From DATBAK01 sp038240075 (GTDB lineage Bacteria > Actinomycetota > Acidimicrobiia > IMCC26256 > PALSA-610), in contig JBBSEC010000166.1 in assembly GCA_038240075.1 (NCBI GenBank), positions 1-5,136 on the forward strand: a stretch of DNA of 5,136 nucleotides, in the 5' to 3' direction. The notes below the pieces were generated by a model, which was given only the letters and a program-made list of their open reading frames with translations, had not been told where the DNA came from and did no database searches. A program made the translations under genes and the position numbers. This document shows positions 1 to 5,136 of this stretch, piece after piece; position 1 is the stretch's first letter; each line of letters opens with the position of its first letter.

Positions 1-1
1 G

Positions 2-637
2 ACCCTCGCCGCCGAGCACCTGACCAAGAACACCTACATCGTGTTCAGCTCTGACAACGGCTACCACCTCGGTCAGCACCGACTTGCCCGTGGCAAGCAG
101 ACCGCGTTCGACACCGACATCCGCGTGCCGCTGATCGTCGCCGGCCCCGGAGTCCCTGCCGGGCGTGTGGTCCCGCAGGTCGCGCAGAACGTCGACCTGT
201 ACCCCACGTTCGTGCAGCTCTCCGGCGGCACACCCGCGGCGGTAGTCGAGGGTCACAGTCTCGTGCCGCTCCTCCATCCCTCGAAGGCGGCGCTCGCGTG
301 GCGCAGCGTCGCGCTCGTCGAACACCGCGGCGGCAACACCGACCCTGCCGATCCCGACTTCGAGGGCGGCGGCAGCGACCCGACCACGTACGACGCCATC
401 CGCATCTCGGCGCAACACCTGCCGGGATTCAGCGGTCCGGTCAACGCCGTCTATGTCGAGTACGAGAACCGTCAGCACGAGATCGAGTACTACGACATCG
501 CCACGGATCCGTACGAGCTGACCAATGTCGCGAAGGCTCTCACCGCCGCCCAGCGCGCCGAGCTGCACAAGACCCTCATTGCACTGGACAACTGCCACAC
601 CGGGGCCGCGTGCTGGACGGCAGCCTCGCCGACATAG
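2..637 (+). CDS. Sulfatase, C-terminal part (5' end outside window)
   Basis: This is the last 211 residues of a sulfatase of the alkaline-phosphatase fold, which hydrolyses sulfate esters, probably on a carbohydrate or aryl substrate. The reading frame is already open at the window edge (THLTKNTYIVFS-like strand before the motif). Seen: the SDNGYHLGQH block at about residues 17-26 of the fragment, where Asp and Asn are the usual calcium ligands; the following RGK (Lys32), which in the family contacts the substrate sulfate; then DIRVPLIVAGPGV (39-51) and NVDLYPTF (63-70). Near the end is the usual YYDIATDPYELTN segment. The final residues hold two cysteines (198 and 204, CHTGAAC), a possible disulfide that fits a secreted enzyme. 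The formylglycine signature (C/S-x-P-x-R) and any signal peptide lie upstream and cannot be checked. The block resembles N-acetylglucosamine-6-sulfatase-like members, but the substrate cannot be assigned. The TAG stop is at 635-637, and the gene converges on the MFS gene. Confidence 0.93.
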   Translation, partial: TLAAEHLTKNTYIVFSSDNGYHLGQHRLARGKQTAFDTDIRVPLIVAGPGVPAGRVVPQVAQNVDLYPTFVQLSGGTPAAVVEGHSLVPLLHPSKAALAWRSVALVEHRGGNTDPADPDFEGGGSDPTTYDAIRISAQHLPGFSGPVNAVYVEYENRQHEIEYYDIATDPYELTNVAKALTAAQRAELHKTLIALDNCHTGAACWTAASPT

Positions 638-667
638 TCGAAGCGCGCGCGTCGCGCGCTACTCGAC
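637..667. terminator. Inverted repeat shared by two convergent gene ends
   Basis: An 8-bp perfect stem (642-649 AGCGCGCG with 653-660 CGCGCGCT, loop CGT) is extended by an outer 5-bp stem (637-641 GTCGA with 663-667 TCGAC), with a 2-nt bulge at 661-662. The hairpin begins on the last base of the sulfatase stop and contains the stop codon of the MFS gene (659-661), so it could end transcription from both sides. There is no T-tract on either strand, so classical intrinsic termination is not assured. Such U-less hairpins are common at gene ends in high-GC Actinobacteria. The structure is seen; the terminator role is inferred. Confidence 0.6.
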
Positions 668-1942
668 CGCGACGGGCTCCGGTTCGGGATCGGCAAGCGT
701 CTCGAGACTGCGCACCGGCGGAGCCAGCGCCCAGAGCGTCGCGAACATCCCGCCGACCGCCGCCACCATCATCGTCGGGCGCAGACCGACCACCGTTCCG
801 AGCACTCCGCCCGCGATCGAACCGAGCGGCATCGTGCCCCACACGACGAAACGCATGGTTGCGTTCGTGCGCCCGAGCATCCGGTTGGGCGTGATCGCCT
901 GCCGGTAGCTCACCTGGCTGATGTTGTAGATCGTGCCGCCCGCCGCAAACAGCACCATGCCGCCGACGAGCCACGGGAACGCATGCGTCTTCGGCGCGAA
1001 CGCGACGACCAGCATTCCCACCTGGCCGACGAAGATCGACACCCAGATCGCAGTGCCGAGTCGCACCCAACGCCCGACACGCCGCGCGAACGCAGCTGCC
1101 GTCAGAAAGCCGACATTGCTCAACATGAAGAACAACCCGATCAACCCCGCGCTCCAGTGCAGGCTGCGCACGACATAGACGAGGAGCACGGCCATGAGCA
1201 TCGAACTGAAGAAGTTCGACGTCGACGTGCAGCCCGCGATCGCTCGCAGGGCGGGATGGCCGAGCACGTAGCGAAGACCTTCCCCGATGTCGGCGCGCAT
1301 CGTCGAGCGTTCACTGGAGGGCGTCGCCTCGATCGCAGGTTCGGTGCGTCGAATGAACAGCACGCTCGCGGCCGACAGCACGAAGCTCACGGCATCGGCG
1401 ACGACCGCGGCCGGCGCGCCAACGACCTGCACGAGCGTGCCCGCGAGACCCGGCCCGGCGATCGCGGCGCCCGACTCACTCATCTGGAGCTTGCCGTTGC
1501 CGTCGGACAGCTGGTCGCGATCGACAAGCGCAGGCAGGTACGACTGGTACGCGACGTCGAAGAAGACGGTCAGGATGCCGGTCAGGAACACGACGACGAA
1601 GAGCTGGGCCAGCGACAGCACACCCAACCACCACGCGACCGGGATCGACATCAGAACGAGTGCCCGTCCGATGTCGCCGGCCATGAGCACGGGGCGACGC
1701 GCGCGCCGGTCGACGATCACTCCGGCGGGCAGGCCGACGATGAGGAACGGCGCGATCTCGACGGCGCGCAGCGCTCCCACGGCGAACGTGCTCGCATGGA
1801 GTGTCTCGATCGCGAGGAGGGGCAGCGCGAGCAGGCTCACCTGGCTGCCGAGCTGGCTCACCGACTCGGCGGTCCAGAGTCGGACGAAGTCGGGGTTGCG
1901 CAGCAGCGACCGCTCGGTGGTGTTCAGCCTCGGACGCCGCAT
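659..1942 (-). CDS. MFS efflux transporter, DHA3/MFS_3 type
   Basis: A complete 427-residue integral membrane protein with about twelve hydrophobic segments (roughly 21-45, 55-76, 88-107, 110-130, 156-177, 178-198, 229-257, 264-285, 296-316, 322-340, 362-385, 388-409). Loop 2-3 carries MFS motif A in the form GVIVDRRARRP (74-84). The opening, NPDFVRLWTAESVSQLGSQV (16-35), is typical of the DHA3 group that includes macrolide-efflux and enterobactin-exporter proteins, so the likely role is proton-driven export of a small molecule. The soluble loop at about 199-225 separates the two six-helix halves. The length is normal for the family. The ATG at 1940-1942 is chosen because the family N-terminus follows at once. 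No Shine-Dalgarno is seen, and the start lies 6 nt after a possible -10 element. It is divergent from the ArsR-GNAT fusion gene across 58 bp containing an operator-like repeat, which suggests control by that regulator. The C-terminal tail (PEPEPVAVE) is acidic and proline-rich. The substrate is unknown. Confidence 0.93.
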   Translation of the reverse strand: MRRPRLNTTERSLLRNPDFVRLWTAESVSQLGSQVSLLALPLLAIETLHASTFAVGALRAVEIAPFLIVGLPAGVIVDRRARRPVLMAGDIGRALVLMSIPVAWWLGVLSLAQLFVVVFLTGILTVFFDVAYQSYLPALVDRDQLSDGNGKLQMSESGAAIAGPGLAGTLVQVVGAPAAVVADAVSFVLSAASVLFIRRTEPAIEATPSSERSTMRADIGEGLRYVLGHPALRAIAGCTSTSNFFSSMLMAVLLVYVVRSLHWSAGLIGLFFMLSNVGFLTAAAFARRVGRWVRLGTAIWVSIFVGQVGMLVVAFAPKTHAFPWLVGGMVLFAAGGTIYNISQVSYRQAITPNRMLGRTNATMRFVVWGTMPLGSIAGGVLGTVVGLRPTMMVAAVGGMFATLWALAPPVRSLETLADPEPEPVAVE

Positions 1943-1978
1943 CGATTGAGTTTTCCCAACCGATTGGGTTTTGTCAAC
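1943..1978. repeat. Two tandem 18-bp repeats forming a dyad; candidate operator
   Basis: Positions 1943-1960 and 1961-1978 are direct, back-to-back copies of an 18-bp unit, CGATTG(A/G)GTTTT(C/G)(C/T)CAAC, matching at 15 of 18 positions. Each copy contains TTG-N8-CAA. The pair also forms a longer dyad centred at 1961.5: TTGA (1946-1949) pairs with TCAA (1974-1977), and CCCAA (1955-1959) pairs with TTGGG (1964-1968). The repeats fill most of the 58-bp region between two divergent starts, and the region is AT-richer than its surroundings. This is what an operator for a dimeric winged-helix repressor would look like. The adjacent ArsR-domain protein is the obvious candidate ligand; binding itself is inferred. 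Confidence 0.75.
1949..1977 (-). promoter_or_regulatory. Possible promoter of the MFS gene
   Basis: Read on the minus strand, a perfect -35 TTGACA (1977-1972) is followed after 17 nt by AAAACT (1954-1949), a weak -10 matching TATAAT at three of six positions. Only 6 nt then separate it from the ATG at 1942, so the transcript would start at or next to the initiation codon (leaderless). This agrees with the absence of a Shine-Dalgarno. Both elements lie inside the tandem repeats, so a protein bound there would occlude the polymerase. The -35 match is good; the -10 match is poor. Confidence 0.4.
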
Positions 1979-1991
1979 CAGTGATTAGGAT
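1964..1991 (+). promoter_or_regulatory. Possible promoter of the ArsR-GNAT gene
   Basis: TTGGGT (1964-1969) is followed after 16 nt by TAGGAT (1986-1991), a good actinobacterial-type -10 (TANNNT). The ATG is at 2001, so a start site 7-9 nt after the -10 would give a leaderless or nearly leaderless mRNA. The same bases include AGGA (1987-1990), which could instead act as a distant ribosome binding site 10 nt before the ATG. The -35 overlaps the second 18-bp repeat, which predicts autoregulation by whatever binds there. Confidence 0.45.
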
Positions 1992-2000
1992 GGGGCCCTC

Positions 2001-3116
2001 ATGCCGGTCGCCGCCTCCGCCGCCCCCGCGCCTCAGCCCGAGGCGGCGCCCGAGCCGCAACCCGAAGCGACCCTCGCCGAGACCCGGGCGCTGGCCCACC
2101 CGCTGCGGCTGCGGATCATCCGCCTCCTGTACGACCGGAGCCTCACGAACCGCGAGCTTGCGCGAGCGCTCGACGAGCACCCCGCGACCGTGCTGCACCA
2201 CGTCCGCACGCTGCTCCGGAACGGCTTCATCGCGGCCGAGCCCGAACGGCGCGGGCCACGCGGCACGATCGAGAAGCCGTACCGGTCGACCGGGCGCTCG
2301 TGGACGCTACGGATCGAGGACGACGAGGGTGTGGCCAGCGTCTCGCGCGCCGCGCTCGACGCGTTCCTCGCCGAGCTCCGCGACGCGGCACCCGCGGCCG
2401 ACCTCCACACCAGCCGGCTCGCGGTGAACCTCACCCCTGCGGCCCGCGACGACCTCGAACGGCGGCTGAGCGAGCTGCTCGCGGAGTACGCCGCCATCGC
2501 CCCCGACGCCGACGGCGAACCGTGGGGCGTGCTCGTCGCGACGCATCGCCGCGCTCGGCTCGCGCCCGAAGCCGCAGCGATGCCGGACGCGACCACCGCA
2601 CGCCGGCAGATGCCGCCCGGGGTGCAGCTCATCGACCGCGCGCCCGACGATGAGATGGCGATCTTTCTCGTGCGCGCGCAATGGGCGGAGCTCACGGCGC
2701 GCTACGGCGTGCCGGAGGCCGAGCCCGCTTCGATCAGTGATCCCGGGGCTTTTCGCGCTCCCTCGGGCGCGTTCGTGGGTCTCGCGGTCGACGATGTCGC
2801 CGTCGGCTGCGGCGGCGTCTGCGCGTACCACGACCCCGAATCGGACGCTTCTCACGACGGCGAACGCGTCGGTGAGCTCAAGGCGATCTACGTGTCGCCA
2901 ATGCACCGTGGACACGGCTACGGGCGCCTGATCGTGCAGGCGCTCGAAGCCCGCGCGACGCGCATCGGCTACCGCACGCTGCGGCTCGAGACCGGCGACG
3001 CGCAGCCCGAGGCCATCGCGTTGTACCGATCGCTCGCCTACTCGCAGATCGAGCGGTACGGGCCGTACCGCGACCTCGTTCGCAGCGTCTGCTTCGAACG
3101 CACGCTCGAGCAGTAG
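2001..3116 (+). CDS. ArsR-family winged-helix regulator fused to GNAT acetyltransferase
   Basis: A single uninterrupted 371-residue protein with two complete domains. Residues 1-24 are a Pro/Ala/Glu-rich, probably disordered tail with PQPEA repeated at 11-15 and 19-23. Residues about 25-100 form an ArsR-type winged helix: LAHPLRLRIIRLL (31-43), the recognition helix region EHPATVLHHVRTLLRNGF (59-76) and a basic wing. Residues about 115-180 form the helical segment usual behind this HTH type. No cysteine occurs before residue 270, so it is not a classical Cys-type metal sensor. Residues about 206-371 form a GNAT domain: VGCGGVCAYHD (268-278), acetyl-CoA motif A with R303-x-x-G306-x-G308 after the YVSP strand, LRLETG (327-332), and Tyr342 in ALYRSLAY at the usual position of the general acid. 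It is divergent from the MFS gene and likely represses it and itself through the 1943-1978 repeats. The acetylation substrate, small molecule or protein, is unknown. MarR-GNAT fusions are well known; this ArsR-type version seems less common, from memory only. Confidence 0.9.
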   Translation: MPVAASAAPAPQPEAAPEPQPEATLAETRALAHPLRLRIIRLLYDRSLTNRELARALDEHPATVLHHVRTLLRNGFIAAEPERRGPRGTIEKPYRSTGRSWTLRIEDDEGVASVSRAALDAFLAELRDAAPAADLHTSRLAVNLTPAARDDLERRLSELLAEYAAIAPDADGEPWGVLVATHRRARLAPEAAAMPDATTARRQMPPGVQLIDRAPDDEMAIFLVRAQWAELTARYGVPEAEPASISDPGAFRAPSGAFVGLAVDDVAVGCGGVCAYHDPESDASHDGERVGELKAIYVSPMHRGHGYGRLIVQALEARATRIGYRTLRLETGDAQPEAIALYRSLAYSQIERYGPYRDLVRSVCFERTLEQ

Positions 3117-3140
3117 ACGACCTTCCCGCTCGCGCGCGTC

Positions 3141-3473
3141 TCAGCGCTTGCGGCGGAAGCGCTTCTTCGACTTGCGGTCCATCTCGGCCAGCACGTCGGC
3201 GCCGGCCGCGTTGACGATGTTCTCGGCTTCGTCGAGCAGCGCCGCCGCGTTGTCGTCGAGTGACGCGGGCTCGGGAGCCGGCGTCGGCGCCATCGCTCCC
3301 GTGAGGCTGCCGTACTGCCAAGCCGCGTCGAAACGCCGCTTCTCGAAGCTCGGGCAGCCTTCGGGGCACCGCCACGGCGCCTCGGGGGCCAGATCGAGGC
3401 GGCACTTGCGTACCGTCTCACCCTGCCCGTAGGTGCGGCTCTCGTAATGACGGCACTCGGTGCGCATGCCCAT
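3141..3473 (-). CDS. Small Cys-rich protein of unknown function
   Basis: A 110-residue protein that I cannot name. The N-terminal part (about 1-50) has four cysteines, C7-x16-C24-x11-C36-x3-C40, with His9 beside the first and a CPEGCPSFEKR segment; this looks like a small metal-binding (zinc or iron-sulfur) module. A Pro/Ala linker (about 60-70) leads to a helical stretch, LDDNAAALLDEAENIVNAAG (72-91), and a strongly basic tail ending KSKKRFRRKR, which could touch nucleic acid. There is no signal peptide or membrane segment, so it is probably cytosolic. Two in-frame starts lie close together, ATG at 3473 and ATG at 3467 (MGM); neither has a clear ribosome binding site. The frame stays open upstream to 3743, but that extension would overlap the PAS gene and reads as low-complexity. 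The stop codon lies 24 nt from the end of the convergent fusion gene. I vaguely recall similar proteins in Acidimicrobiia; this is unverified. Confidence 0.72.
   Translation of the reverse strand: MGMRTECRHYESRTYGQGETVRKCRLDLAPEAPWRCPEGCPSFEKRRFDAAWQYGSLTGAMAPTPAPEPASLDDNAAALLDEAENIVNAAGADVLAEMDRKSKKRFRRKR
3143..3163 (+). terminator. Hairpin downstream of the fusion gene, inside the convergent gene's 3' end
   Basis: Perfect 7-bp arms AGCGCTT (3143-3149) and AAGCGCT (3157-3163) enclose a 7-nt loop, starting 27 nt after the stop of the ArsR-GNAT gene; TCTTCG follows. It could end transcription of the plus-strand gene, but it also encodes part of the basic tail of the minus-strand protein, so the symmetry may be a by-product of repeated Arg/Lys codons. 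The structure is seen; the function is weakly supported. Confidence 0.3.
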
Positions 3474-3627
3474 GGCACCAGTCTCGCATCTTCCGGACGG
3501 CTTCAGGCCCGGACGCCCCTTTTCGCCGGCCGTGTTCTCACGTGCCTTCGGCCACTTCAGGCTTGCCCACCCGGCCGTTCGAGCCGATGAATGGGGGAAG
3601 CCCGAGGACCCTGACCCCCGACTCACC

Positions 3628-5136
3628 ATGAACGACGACTCCGTGCCCACTGGTCGCGAACCGAACGCCCTCGCCACGCGGCGACTCGCCGCGCTCGTCG
3701 CCCGCTCGCGCGCCCTCACCGGTGTCATCGCGGCCGACGGCACCCCGCTCTATCTCAGCCCCGCCGCGGTCGAGCTCCACACGGGAAGACCCAGCAGCGA
3801 GATCGCGACCGAGCCCCGGACCGATCTGATCCACCCCGACGACTTCGAAGCGCTCGCGCACAGCTTCGGCGTCTCCGGCGATCGGCCCGGCGAAGCGATC
3901 CCGGTGCGCTACCGAACCCGCCACACCGACGGCTCGTGGCGCATCATCGAGGGCACCTACACGAACCTGCTCGCCGACCCCGACATCGCCGGCATCGTGC
4001 TCGACGTCGACGACGTCACCGACAGGACCAACGCGCAGAAGGCGCTGCTCGCCAGCGAGGCGCGGCACCGCAAGGTCGTCGACTCGCTCGCGGAAGCGAT
4101 CATCCTCTCTCGCGACGGCGGCCAGATCGTTCAGTGCAACCCCGCGGCCGTCGAGCTCCTCGGCGTCAGCGACGACGTGATCCTCCAACGCACGTCGCAG
4201 GACGAGCACTTCGAGCTGATCCGACGCGACGGGACGTTGATCGAAGGCGCCGACCGTCCCGCGACGAAGACGCGCGTGACCGGCCTGCCGTGCCGCGACG
4301 TCGTGATGGGCGTGCGCCGGCCCGACGGTACTTGCCGCTGGATGTCGGCGAACTCGGTCGTCATCGAGTTCCACCCCGATGGGCGCCCCGACCTCGTCGC
4401 GGTGTCGCTCAGCGACATCACCGCGCTGGTCGAGAGCACCGCCGAGATGGAGCAGAACGAACAGCGTTTCCGCACGCTCATCGCCAAATCGTCCGACCTC
4501 GTCGCCGTCGTCGGCCCCGACCTGCGGATCGAGTATCTCGGCGGCGCGGTCGAAGCGATCCTCGGCTACCGCGTCGACGAGTTGGTGGGACGGGACGCCA
4601 CCGAGCTCATCCATCCCGACGACCTCGACCGGGCCCTCGAGTCGGTTGCGGCGACACTGTCGCCCGAAGGCGAGCCCGACCCGCTGGAGCTGCGGCTCCT
4701 GCACCGCCTCGGTCACTGGGTCGATCTCGAGGCCCTGGGCACCAACCTCACGGACGACCCGCTCGTCAACGGCATCGCCGTCAACCTCCGCGACATCTCC
4801 GAACGCCGGCGCATCGAGGAGACGCTACGAGAGGCCCAGGGCCGCTTCGAGGAAGCATTCGAGCACGCGCCGATCGGCATGGCGATGACTGGGCCCGACG
4901 GCCGGTTCTTCCGAGTCAACCCCGCCTTCTGCGGGATGCTCGAGTACGCGAAGGACGAGTTGCTCGAGATGTCGTTCAGTGATCTGACCCACCCCGACGA
5001 CCTCGACCGCAGCATCGACATGCACACTCGGGCGTATTCGGGCGGCGACAGCTACGTGCTCGACAAGCGCTACCTCCGCAAGCAGGGCGACTGGATCTGG
5101 TGCCGGGTCCACGTGACGATCGTCAGGGACGCGGAC
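3628..5136 (+). CDS. Multi-PAS sensor protein, N-terminal part (3' end outside window)
   Basis: The first 503 residues of a soluble signalling protein. Four PAS domains follow one another at about 20-132, 145-266, 278-392 and 403-503 (the last cut by the window edge). The family pattern HPDD, in the helix between the PAS core strands, occurs in the first, third and fourth (LIHPDDF 67-73, LIHPDDL 327-333, LTHPDDL 453-459). The second instead has the strand motif CNPAAVELLGV (170-180). Short charged helical linkers join them, for example DRTNAQKALLASEARHRKVV (132-151) and SERRRIEETLREAQGRFEEA (391-410), as needed for signal transfer between tandem PAS units. No signal peptide or membrane helix is seen, so the input is probably cytosolic (redox, ligand or light). 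The output domain is not in the window; a GGDEF/EAL cyclic-di-GMP domain or a histidine kinase would be usual. The start ATG at 3628 has no good Shine-Dalgarno. An in-frame GTG at 3532 is possible, but its extra residues do not look like protein of this family. Confidence 0.9.
   Translation, partial: MNDDSVPTGREPNALATRRLAALVARSRALTGVIAADGTPLYLSPAAVELHTGRPSSEIATEPRTDLIHPDDFEALAHSFGVSGDRPGEAIPVRYRTRHTDGSWRIIEGTYTNLLADPDIAGIVLDVDDVTDRTNAQKALLASEARHRKVVDSLAEAIILSRDGGQIVQCNPAAVELLGVSDDVILQRTSQDEHFELIRRDGTLIEGADRPATKTRVTGLPCRDVVMGVRRPDGTCRWMSANSVVIEFHPDGRPDLVAVSLSDITALVESTAEMEQNEQRFRTLIAKSSDLVAVVGPDLRIEYLGGAVEAILGYRVDELVGRDATELIHPDDLDRALESVAATLSPEGEPDPLELRLLHRLGHWVDLEALGTNLTDDPLVNGIAVNLRDISERRRIEETLREAQGRFEEAFEHAPIGMAMTGPDGRFFRVNPAFCGMLEYAKDELLEMSFSDLTHPDDLDRSIDMHTRAYSGGDSYVLDKRYLRKQGDWIWCRVHVTIVRDAD

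Noticed and set aside
2..1942. Functional link between the sulfatase and the MFS exporter
   Set aside because: They are convergent with a hairpin between them, so they are not an operon, and nothing ties the exporter to a sulfated substrate.
983..1984. Long plus-strand open frame (333 residues) opposite the MFS gene
   Set aside because: Its product is rich in Arg, His, Asp and Glu with no domain pattern, and the opposite strand encodes a clear 12-TM transporter. It is a high-GC antisense shadow.
3539..3544. CACGTG palindrome in the divergent gap at 3474-3627
   Set aside because: A single 6-bp palindrome is expected by chance in GC-rich DNA, and no bacterial regulator is indicated nearby.
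3563..3592. Promoter for the PAS gene (TTGCCC then ATGAAT)
   Set aside because: Both hexamers match the consensus poorly and nothing else supports them. Two short direct repeats in the same gap (CCGGACG at 3493 and 3509; CTTCAGGC at 3501 and 3555) are also too short to carry weight.
3474..3743. N-terminal extension of the small Cys-rich protein to 3743
   Set aside because: The added 90 residues are Ser/Arg/Ala-rich, cover the start of the PAS gene on the other strand, and end just before a compact MGMRTEC start.
3538..4716. Long minus-strand open frame (392 residues) opposite the PAS gene
   Set aside because: The product reads as Asp/Val/Gly/Arg-rich complement of PAS codons, with no recognisable motif, and the plus strand has three full PAS domains here.
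3936..4982. Plus-strand open frame (348 residues) inside the PAS gene
   Set aside because: Arg/Pro/His-rich out-of-frame reading of the PAS gene, typical of a +1/+2 shadow in high-GC DNA.

Overview
The window is high-GC, densely coded DNA that looks bacterial and most likely actinomycetotal. Three things suggest this: strongly GC-biased third codon positions, tiny intergenic gaps, and start codons that sit close behind promoter-like hexamers without a clear Shine-Dalgarno. The small Cys-rich protein and the multi-PAS protein recall Acidimicrobiia-type genomes. That placement is a recollection-based inference, not a search result. I see no tRNA, rRNA, CRISPR array or insertion sequence.

Layout: (1) 2-637 (+) is the C-terminal part of a sulfatase that begins before the window. 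(2) 659-1942 (-) is a complete 12-TM MFS exporter of the DHA3/MFS_3 type, convergent with the sulfatase; a strong inverted repeat at 637-667 overlaps both stop codons. (3) 1943-2000 is a 58-bp, comparatively AT-rich divergent promoter region. It carries two tandem 18-bp repeats that also form a 32-bp dyad. (4) 2001-3116 (+) is one continuous gene with an ArsR-type winged-helix regulator at the N-terminus and a complete GNAT acetyltransferase at the C-terminus. (5) 3141-3473 (-) is a small protein with four cysteines and a basic tail, convergent with the fusion gene. (6) 3474-3627 is a 154-bp divergent intergenic stretch with no convincing promoter. (7) 3628-5136 (+) is the N-terminal 503 residues of a cytosolic sensor with four PAS domains; its output domain lies beyond the window.

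The most interesting unit is 659-3116: a divergent efflux pump and regulator pair in which the regulator is itself fused to an acetyltransferase. The shared operator-like repeat implies that the fusion protein controls the pump and itself. A reasonable hypothesis is a compact sense-modify-export module: the ArsR half senses a small molecule, the GNAT half may acetylate it (or a protein), and the MFS pump exports it. The domain architecture and operator symmetry are read directly from the sequence; the integrated function is inference.
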